A stretch of DNA of 64,000 nt from Cladorhizidae sp. MBARI D1340-BT2 (Eukaryota; Porifera; Demospongiae; Poecilosclerida; Cladorhizidae): positions 23,420,370-23,484,369 of the forward strand of contig JAQNBH010000009.1 in the NCBI GenBank assembly GCA_028752905.1, in the 5' to 3' direction. The position numbers were made by a program, and so were the translations under genes. The notes below the pieces were generated by a model. The model searched no databases and was not told the DNA's origin. It was given only the letters and a program-made list of their open reading frames with translations. Position 1 is the first letter of the stretch; the number at the start of each line of letters is the position of its first letter. Of the stretch, positions 56,301 to 64,000 are shown piece by piece.

Positions 56301-59300
56301 GAGAATCCTGTTCGTCGAAGGAAAAAGTTAGAATAGCATCAGTTGTTTGGTGTGTTGGTTGAGCTAACTGTTGCCAAGTACTCAAAGGAGAGAGGCTGTA
56401 GCTGCTATTAGATAGTCTATGCATGCAATACGCCTACACCAGAAATATAACCCCTGATGTGTAGACCCTTTCATTAATGCTATTAATGTGCTCCAAGGCC
56501 CAATGTGGAAGTTTCCTACTTTGCTAATGGTTTGTATCTGTGTGAATGCTGGTAGTGATGTTTGCAATCTTACTGTGATTTTACTGCAACAGTGATGTGG
56601 AGTATCAGCGAGAGCTGTTGGCAAAGCAGACAGAGATTGACAAGCTAAGAGAGAATGTTCTCCGGTTACTAAGAAGAAAAGCCGAATTGCAGTCATTAAG
56701 AGGTAGGTATTGTGACTTTTAACACAACATGTGTGTTATAGTAATTAGTGTATAAGGTTTGGGGAGGAGGGGGGGCAGGGTATGTTTCCCTCCACCCCCG
56801 CTTAAAAAAAAATTGATTTTTTTTACAAAGTTGCATAGGACATACATTACATGCGGCAATTGACAACCCCACCCCAAATCAACAACAACAACAATACCCC
56901 CGGATAAAACCCTGATTAAGCAAGTGTTCATCGTTGCCGTTTCGGTACTGAATGGATCCAGGTTGTCCCTGGGTCAAGCGTCCTATATATACATAGTTGC
57001 ATACTGTAGGAAGCTTAATAACAAGTGCATCCTCATAACATCGCAGTAAAGATGTCGTTAGCAACAACAATGAAGATGTGGACTCTGCATCTAATTCAGT
57101 GAACCTGAGGAGCAATATAAGAGCGGTCATCTCTAAAACAGTAGCTGTTGTCATTACACCTTATATAGAGGCATTCAGGATGTATGCTTGCGGCCTACTC
57201 ACCTGCATGATGACATGTGCATTAATTGGAGCACTGCTAATTTTTAACTTGGAGAGTGGCCGCACATAGGTCAAGCACTCGCCTCACTCTTCCTTGAAGA
57301 CAAGGGTTCAGCACCTGTGAGTGTGTACATCTACATACATGCAGTTATGATGGAAGTGCAACTTATGGACAGTACATAATTATGTGTATTTCAACTTACA
57401 AATTGGATTTTAAAAGTTACCATCCTAACACCCAACTGGACACAGAGTTGGCTGGGAGGGAGCCATAGCAAAAACAAGTGAAGGAATCTGTGTGCTCTAA
57501 CTGCAATGCTGATTTGAAAGCAGTCTTTTATTGTACGAGCATTGGATGTATTACTTCTTTATAAATTTGGCAAAGGCGTATCTACAAGGCAAAGAAAAAG
57601 AATAGACAATAATTGTCACTAGAGATGCGCGTAGGCACATGTCCGTACTGCATGAACACAGCACACCCTAATCTAAGATATGCAGTGTACTGGATTTACT
57701 TGGTCAAGAAAGCAAGAATGTGACTATTTAGACTGCACCAAACTAGTTTCCTCACTCTTCCAGGACAGCTTTGTTCCTCGCAAAAGAATCGTCACCGCCT
57801 CCTCCAGTCTTAGTTTGGCTGTCTTACTGGCGATAGTTGTTTCCACACTGGCTGCTACCTGCCAAGGTTGGAGGGATGCGGCCATCTTCTGATCTGCCTA
57901 TCTTCACAAAGACGTTACAACTGGAAATCAGATGGATGTCAAAAATAAGTCTTGTATGTGTGCATGTCTGCATTGTGGCTATAGTGTAGTATTGGAAGCA
58001 ACATATGTTGGTCAACAAGCCAGTCTCTTGGTCTCTTCTCTACACCACTGCATTTGCACAGTTAGCGTAGTAAACTTGGGGTTGAGGGTCATTTTCGATA
58101 ATCGGCAGTGAACGAGGGTTATAATATGACCAGCCAATGGAATGATCAGAATGCCAGGATTGCAGTGTGGTCCTGGCCACTGGAGTCATCACTGTCTCCA
58201 CATAGTTGTCAGTAAATGGTTGATACCAAGAGAAAGTACATACACGTGCGGTATATATTGCCTCAACCTTTTCTCCTCCTGTATTCCTGGTAGGCTTGGG
58301 GACTGCCTGTGGATATCCTAGGCATTGGTCACTGGTTGACCTCAGAGCCAGCGCTAGAGCTAGTAATATTCTAGGATTATGTGAGGGCCAATTCTAAGGA
58401 TAGGAATATTCTATGACTAGGGCCATATCTGAGGCAACCTTGGGGTGTTCTTGGGCTATGTTAGGGCCAAGACTAAGGATATGAGTATGGCTAGGCCATA
58501 TCTAAAGCAAGGGGTGTTCTTGGGCTATGTTAAGGCCAAGACTAAGGATATAAGTATGGCCAGGCCACATCTAAAGCAAGGGATATTCTTGGGCTATGTT
58601 AGGGCCAAGACTAGTATGGCTATGCCACATCTATAGAAAGGGGTGCTATGTTAGGGCCAAGACTAAGGATATGAGTATGGCTATGCCACATCTAAAGAAA
58701 GGGGTGTTCTTGGGCTATGTTAGGGCCAAGACTAAGGATGAGTATGGCTAGAGCCATATCTAAGACCGGTGGTTACTCTAGGGCTAGGGACATACCAGGA
58801 CAGTGCCAAATATGCTAAGAATCCCATGCTATCCTAGGAAAGGTTGTAACTGCCTCAGAAATTATTGCCTTCAATGAGTTCACCCAGGTGAGCTATATAC
58901 CTAATACCTCATTTAATACACTTAAATTGTTTGGTAACCCCTCTCCCTGCAGATATTCAAGCATCAACCTGTTCCTCCAATTTACAACAGGTAACCACTG
59001 TTTGTATGTACCTTGAACTCAAGTGTGTGAGATATTTCTTATGAATAATTCATGAGATATTTTTTTGGCATTTTTTTAAACTGGCAGTGCTTGTTGTATT
59101 GGTCTGTGCTGAAGTGTATTGCAAATGAGATCATAACAAGTTTCCTCCTGTAGCAGTGTCTCCAAGTCACAGCAAACTAGTCATGCTTTCGTCATGATCT
59201 GTACCCATTCTGTTGTGTAGCTAGTTTCTGCTTCTGTTGTGTTGTTATTCTTGTTCTTTTCTTTGTTTGTTTGTAATTAATGTGCATGTAGTTTGTTCAT

Positions 59301-59921
59301 GCAGCTGCCAAAATGGAGGCTAAGAAGTGTCTGGGATACACAGTTTCTGCTCAGAGATGTTTTGGCATTTCTGCCAAAGTAACAGCACAAGGAAGAATCA
59401 GGATTCAGTATGAAACAAGTTGTAAAGGTGTAATAGTAATGAAGCAAGGTGTATGTAAAGATTTTATGCTATATGACGTATGGACTATTAGGACAGTTCT
59501 ATGATCCATATCACTTGGAGTTGAAGTTTGGCTACAAAATTGAGGTAAAGTACCCCTTTAAAAATTGCTTTGGAGTAGTTAATTATGAACCGATGTAGAT
59601 TTTCTGGCACACAATCCCTGATTTTGTTCCACTGAATGCAATCATAAAGAAATACAATGACTCTGAAATCAAGGTAAAATGACTTAATTGTTTGGATTTT
59701 GTTTTATTATTATTGTTGTTGTTGATGATGATGTTGTTATTGTTGTTGTTGTTGTTGTTCCTACTATATAGTTTCTTGAGATGCTGCACATCATTCACAA
59801 TCATCTCATTGCTTATGTCAAGCGAAGACAGCAAATTAGTGAATTTTATGATTTGCACAGCCAATATCTGAAAGAAGATATTGCAGCTTCTCCAGCTTAC
59901 GATACAATACAACTTATTTTG
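53393..59921 (+). CDS. CENPO: CENP-O (MCM21-like) kinetochore subunit, C-terminal end not found
   Basis: CENP-O belongs to the constitutive centromere-associated network at the inner kinetochore. Strong exons: 59355-59427, 59492-59544, 59599-59673 and 59772-59921, with agreeing phases. They read CFGISAKVTAQGRIRIQYE, GQFYDPYHLELKFGYKIE, IFWHTIPDFVPLNAIIKKY and FLEMLHIIHNHLIAYVKRRQ, matching the paired RWD-like region of CENP-O (TGIS..K; FDPYYLDL; H.IP.FVPL; L...L.AY..R). Less certain N-terminal coiled-coil exons: 53393 to about 53479 (MLDEFASKTVSQLQSLEEKI) and about 56593-56709 (DVEYQRELLAKQTEIDKLRE, then LRRKAELQSLR), possibly followed by 57048 to about 57150 (NNNEDVDSASNSVNLRS). One or more joins between them are unresolved. 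The last exon or exons after 59921 are not identified; a frame at 59958-60060 (VARLERVEGNLHDSLLKFAP) is a candidate. Confidence 0.8.
53480..56592. other. Probable CENP-O intron
   Basis: No gene recognised. The tail of the dispersed repeat family occurs near 55310-55385. A missing CENP-O exon may be here, because the phases of the exons at 53.4 and 56.6 kb do not join directly. Confidence 0.5.
57640..57900 (+). repeat. MITE-like dispersed repeat, copy 2 (partial)
   Basis: The segment around 57775-57880 (frame with LAVLLAIVVSTLAATCQ) matches the interior of the repeats at 24481-24975 and 60112-60664 (frame LAVSLAMFAAALSTLLP in the latter). Confidence 0.5.
58440..58765. repeat. 69-bp tandem repeat
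   Basis: About five copies of a 69-bp unit containing TTGGGCTATGTTAGGGCCAA followed by GACTAAGGATATGAGTATGG. Copies four and five have deletions. It lies in a CENP-O intron. Confidence 0.9.
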
Positions 59922-60111
59922 GTAAGTGCAGTCATTGTTAGTGTGCAAGTAGCAAGGTAAGATTCCTCGCCAATTGCCTGTTGCCCGGCTAGAGCGTGTG
60001 GAAGGCAACCTCCATGATTCTCTCCTTAAATTTGCTCCTCGATCTTCTAGCCATAATTGTAGTTATGTCTCTTGTATTATTTGTTATGTGACTTGCTATA
60101 TACAATTATCA

Positions 60112-60664
60112 TATTTCCTCGAATAGAATGCACCCTCAATTAGTGTGCGCACCATTTACTACCTCGAAAGAAATAGAATGTATCCTTGATCAGCCCGCAC
60201 CCCAGCAGGAAGTATGAGAAAATACTCTCTTCAGTGGGGGATGGAAGCTTGGTGATCTGTCAACACTGAAGCGATCCTTCGAAAGTTGCAGTGTTTCAGT
60301 CGAGCAGGATTGGTCGCATGATGACAGCATTCACTGTTTAAGCCTGGGAGAAGAGTAGAAAGTGCTGCAGCAAACATCGCCAGCGAGACAGCCAAACTCC
60401 ATAGAAAAGGCGGGAGAGACTGATGATGACGATCCCTTCGCAAGCGATGAAGTTGTACGAAGAAGATGAAACCAGAGTAGAGGATGATGGCTAGAGCATG
60501 AACACTATTATCAATAATAACTGCAACCTTTTTGAGATCCGGCGATCTCATGGTGTGCATGTATATATGCGTTTAGTCATGTTGAAATAATAGTATGCAT
60601 TCCAGTACGTGCAGCTGGACAGCTCATGAAATAGATAGAACCATGCGTTCTATTCGAGGAAATA
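60112..60664. repeat. MITE with 20-bp inverted ends, copy 3
   Basis: TATTTCCTCGAATAGAATGC (60112-60131) and its near-exact inverse (60645-60664, 19 of 20 matching) bound 553 bp. The 109-codon minus-strand frame inside is shared with the other copies as DNA, not evidently as protein. No clear target duplication. Confidence 0.8.
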
Positions 60665-61511
60665 CAGTACTCTGGGGATTATAGTTTGGCCTTTGAAAAT
60701 CTGAAGTGAGAGTAAGTCCTAGGCCTTTGTTTTGCTGATGTTGCTATAAGCTCCCCTAGTTGACTCACCAAGGCCTCAAGGAGACCCATAAGCAAAGCAC
60801 AATGTGGACGGAGATTGTGAGGAGGTATGAGTCAGAGACACGTACAAGAACATTGCACAGCACAGTGGAACTGCCATTGTTGAGTTCTTCCTGTTGACAC
60901 AAGTCCTGTTACTTGTATTCTAGTGGTAATTACTTACTCAGAAGAATAGACGAGTGCAAAGGTGGAAAAAAATAGACTTATGGTCTAGTGGTGGCCCAAT
61001 ATAATAGTAGCCCAACTTCAACAGCGATTTCTCAGAAACATGTTTTTTTGAAGGAAAAGAAAGATATCTCAAGGAAAAATGTATGTATACCTGCTTCATT
61101 ATATATCATTTTGTAGCTCTATCTTTGCTCTATATACCTTTTAAGTTTGGAAGTTTTTCAATTTGGAAGTACTAGTCCAATTTTATAGTCGTGTGTATAT
61201 ACCCTAATATGCCCATATATTGGTTGACCTTGTCATGAAAACTCCTTAGTTTTGAGGTAAAATTTTTGAACTTAAATTGTGCTTTAGAGGTTCCTCTACT
61301 ACATTCATAAAAGGTAGTGCATAGCTTAGGAGAGGGAATTCTTTTTGTGATTCTGTCAGAATTTTTTCAAGCCTCTATACTTTACTAAAACTTCTTATAA
61401 AGCATATCATTAGAAAGCTCTAGCAGAGAGCTGTATCAAAATTAGCTGTAGGGGATGAAGGACAGCAAAGTTATGCATGTTTACATAAATATGTTTTTAT
61501 GGGCAATACTG
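60665..61511. other. Unassigned, nothing recognised
   Basis: AT-rich sequence after the MITE. The last CENP-O exon could be here but I do not see it. Confidence 0.4.
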
Positions 61512-61846
61512 GCCTTAAATACTTCTGAAGGATGAGCAATAGCAAAGAGTGATCACAAGCACTGGGAATGGGGAGAGTACGTTAAATACTTCTGAAGGAT
61601 GAGTAATAGCAAAGAGTGATCACAAGCACTGGGAATGGGGAGAGTATGTCTGAAGGATGAGTAATAGCAAAGAGTGATCACAAGCACTGGGAATAGGGCG
61701 AGTATGTTAAATACTTCTGAAGGATGAGCAATAGCAAAGAGTGATCACAAGCACTGGGAATGGGGAGAGTACGTTAAATACTTCTGAAGGATGAGTAATA
61801 GCAAAGAGTGATCACAAGCACTGGGAATGGGGAGAGTACGTTAAAT
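61512..61846. repeat. 67-bp tandem repeat
   Basis: Five copies of a 67-bp unit containing CTGAAGGATGAGTAATAGCA followed by AAGAGTGATCACAAGCACTG. The third copy lacks its first 16 bp or so. Copies are nearly identical. Confidence 0.95.
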
Positions 61847-61849
61847 GAT

Positions 61850-62540
61850 GTGCAAAACTCCTCAGGGCCATCATGCAAGTATTTTGTGTTGATAGGACTA
61901 TTCCCTGCAAACAAAAAACAAAGAACTGATCAATGCTGTCCACCTGAGGGATGTCCAGTCCTTGGGATGGAGTAGCTACTGCAGAAGAGAAAGAGGAGGA
62001 CTGCACTGGTATTGGACAGCTTATAAGGAAGGAAAGCGAGGTTGTTTTGTGGACAGATTGTTTGCTAGGGAGTTGTGCTTGCCAGGTATATGGGCAGCCC
62101 TTATAGAACTGAAACTGAGACTAAATTAATTTTTTTTAAGGCATCTTAATATCTGTGCCACTAAAGGACCTAAGTGCTTTCACTATTATTCTTTGACAGG
62201 CCATCAACTGATATCTTTTCTCCGTTTTTTTATGGCTACCATGGCTGAGAAGAATTCCACCCAGAGCAGGATGTCAGTTACGGGCCTCTCTGCACAGTAT
62301 GCGGCGCTGGTGTTAAATGTTTGTGGCCTTCCTCTTGAGGACGCCGGTTATCCAGCACCAGTTCAGCCATGTCTATGTACTCCAGGTCCTGGATCTTCTT
62401 GATGAGCTTGGCTGGCAGGGACCATGCCTGGAGGTGGAGTGATGTCAGTGTTGATGACAATGCTAGTGAGCTAGCTTGTGTGCTTGAGATGGATGAACCC
62501 GAGAGACAGAATTCTGAGAGCAGATTAAAGGAAGGGGGGG
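61850..62540 (-). other. Possible retroelement relic
   Basis: The minus-strand frame at 62278-62460 (LPAKLIKKIQDLEYIDMAEL) resembles a short gag-like segment found in retroelements of marine invertebrates. Too short to classify. Confidence 0.3.
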
Positions 62541-62599
62541 AGATGAGTGATGAATGTTACATTACGATGTGGTTGTGCTGTTGCTTGGAGTAGGTGCTG

Positions 62600-63700
62600 A
62601 CACTTTCTAAACTGTTGGAGTTGTGCCACTTACTTCACGCATCAAGAAAAATATTACGAACAGAAAGAAGGTGCAGCAATGGGTTCTCCAGTAGCTGCAG
62701 TAGTAGCCAACCTTTACACGGAATTCTTTGAGGAATTGACACTCACAGATGCCCCCCTGAAGCTAAGGTGTTGAAAGAGATATATGGATACCTTCTGCAG
62801 AATGAAGAATTGAAGAGAACAAGTGTTGTTGGACCATCTGAACAACATCAGGCCATCCATAAAGTTTACCATAGAGCTTGAGGTGGACGGATCGTTGCTC
62901 TTTCTGGATTGCCACCTACACAGGAAGGAAGATGGAAGGTTAACTGCAACTGTTTACAGAAAATCTACGCACACGAACTGGTACTTGATTATAGATCACA
63001 TCATCCTATACATGTCAGAAGAGGAGTGGTGAAGAGCTTGCATGATAGAGCCAGGAGAGTAGTGATGGAGAGAAGGAGGGCATATGGAAGAACATCATTT
63101 GAATAGGGTCTTTATAGAAAATGGTTATCTGCAAGCCTTCATCAACCTTTCCTCTGTAGATATATCTAAATGCAGAAAGGAAGATAAATACATTGATACA
63201 GGCAATCAGGAGTCTGGATCCTATGGTAGTGATTCCTTATGTAGCAGGGGTGAGTGAAGAGGGTCTGCAAGAAGTTGAACATCAAAGTTGTTTTCAGATT
63301 GGGAAGAACTCTGAGGGCACAACTGAGCAGAGTGAAGGATGAATTACCAGCTAGTATGCACTCATGCATTTGTGTGCCGCATCCCTTATAGCTGTGGAAA
63401 GTATTGCATAGGGGAGACCATCAGAAGACTGTGAAAGAACATCAAATGCCTGTAAAAAGTGTGATAAAGAGAAATCTGCAATTGCTGAACAGCATGGACA
63501 TCCTATTTTGTGGGAGGAGGCCACCATCTTAGACCAGACCAGAAGACAGAAGGAACTGCAAGTGAAGGAGGCATTGCACATCAGCCTAGTACCAAAGTGT
63601 GAGCGTTTGTGGAATGGACTTGCCTGGCTGCTGGGAAGTCAGTATCAATGGCCTGACACCTTCTGTTATTTATCATTCTTTGTTAATGCCAAAGCTTATT
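62600..63700 (+). pseudogene. Penelope-like retroelement relic: RT end and GIY-YIG endonuclease
   Basis: Plus-strand blocks in several frames: KEGAAMGSPVAAVVANLYTE (RT, near 62660); FTIELEVDGSLLFLDCHLHR and TATVYRKSTHTNWYL (62860-62990); HHPIHVRRGVVKSLHDRARR (62998-63060); IPYVAGVSEEG (near 63232); a GIY-YIG remnant IPYSCGKYCIGETIRRL (63383-63433); and KSAIAEQHGHPILWEEATIL with RRQKELQVKEALHISL (63470-63590). This is the domain order of canonical Penelope-like elements. Stops and frameshifts make it inactive. Confidence 0.85.
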
Positions 63701-64000
63701 GTTATATTATTGTTTTGGTGTTATTTTTATTTTTTTGCCACATCCGGTTCATGTGCTGGGTGCGTGTTAAGGGTGTGGTTTGTAACACTAGGTGGATGCG
63801 TATAATTATTATAGCCATAACGGAGTTCATGTGAGTCCTTAGCATTCCGACGGCTAGAGATAGGTTATCGTTACGTCAGCTGAGATTTCGTTGAGAAAAT
63901 GATAGCTGCCTGACTGAGAGGTAACCTATTCCTCTCACTGCTCAGACCAGCCATGCAACGCATCAGAGGTGCCCATTCAAGTTCTCTGTGTGTGTTCAGC
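63701..64000. other. 3' flank of the Penelope-like relic
   Basis: T-rich, then GAGATTTCGTTGAGAAAATG, which resembles the tails of the dispersed repeats at 22.3, 27.6, 43.4 and 55.3 kb. No gene. Confidence 0.4.

Noticed and set aside
59583..60008. 141-codon minus-strand frame
   Set aside because: It is antisense to CENP-O exons and contains a poly-Asn stretch from a GTT repeat.
59958..60060. Frame VARLERVEGNLHDSLLKFAP as the last CENP-O exon
   Set aside because: The acceptor and phase do not fit the upstream exon cleanly, so I only mention it as a candidate.

Overview
The window is eukaryotic and almost certainly animal DNA. Five host genes can be read exon by exon with GT/AG (once GC/AG) splice sites: an SSRP1 fragment (FACT complex, minus), a complete UFD1 (plus, 9 exons, about 13.8-27.5 kb), a granulin exon (minus, 29.9-30.8 kb), a complete IFT22/RABL5 (minus, 5 exons, 50.1-53.3 kb) and most of a CENP-O gene (plus, 53.4-59.9 kb). 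An intraflagellar-transport gene, a kinetochore gene, granulin repeats and the transposon mix fit a marine invertebrate. A sponge or other early-branching animal is my guess, not something the sequence proves.

Layout. 0-2.3 kb: a 33-bp minisatellite running off the left edge, then SSRP1 exons. 2.6-10.1 kb: a decayed non-LTR retrotransposon (minus) split by a young Ty3/gypsy element (5480-9781, seemingly identical 290-bp LTRs, 5-bp target duplication). 11.5-13 kb: gypsy and LINE relics. 13.8-27.5 kb: UFD1, whose 8.85-kb second intron holds a nearly intact LTR element (14684-20358) with the pol order protease-integrase-RT-RNase H, as in Gmr1-like elements. Its 5' LTR contains a foreign piece with a host-like terminal exon. 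The same intron has an orphan exon with a stop and a 375-bp tandem duplication. 28-38 kb: granulin, a 24-bp minisatellite, a broken Mutator-type transposase and a 1.9-kb 34-bp minisatellite. 39.2-42.6 kb: a frameshifted gene ending in a FEN/XPG-like nuclease domain. 44.7-47.2 kb: a hAT-like DNA transposon with 13-bp inverted ends. 48.2 kb: a perfect 32-bp hairpin. 49-49.6 kb: a gypsy RT relic. 50-60 kb: the head-to-head IFT22/CENP-O pair. 60-64 kb: a MITE, a 67-bp tandem array and a decayed Penelope-like element.

The best regulatory signal is the 86-bp gap between the IFT22 and CENP-O start codons. It holds a perfect X-box (RFX site), the standard control element of ciliary genes, in a promoter apparently shared with a kinetochore gene. 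No single operon-like novel system is present. The strongest candidates for something undescribed are the shared X-box promoter, the self-priming signature and exon-carrying LTR in the two LTR elements, and the FEN-like nuclease gene family.
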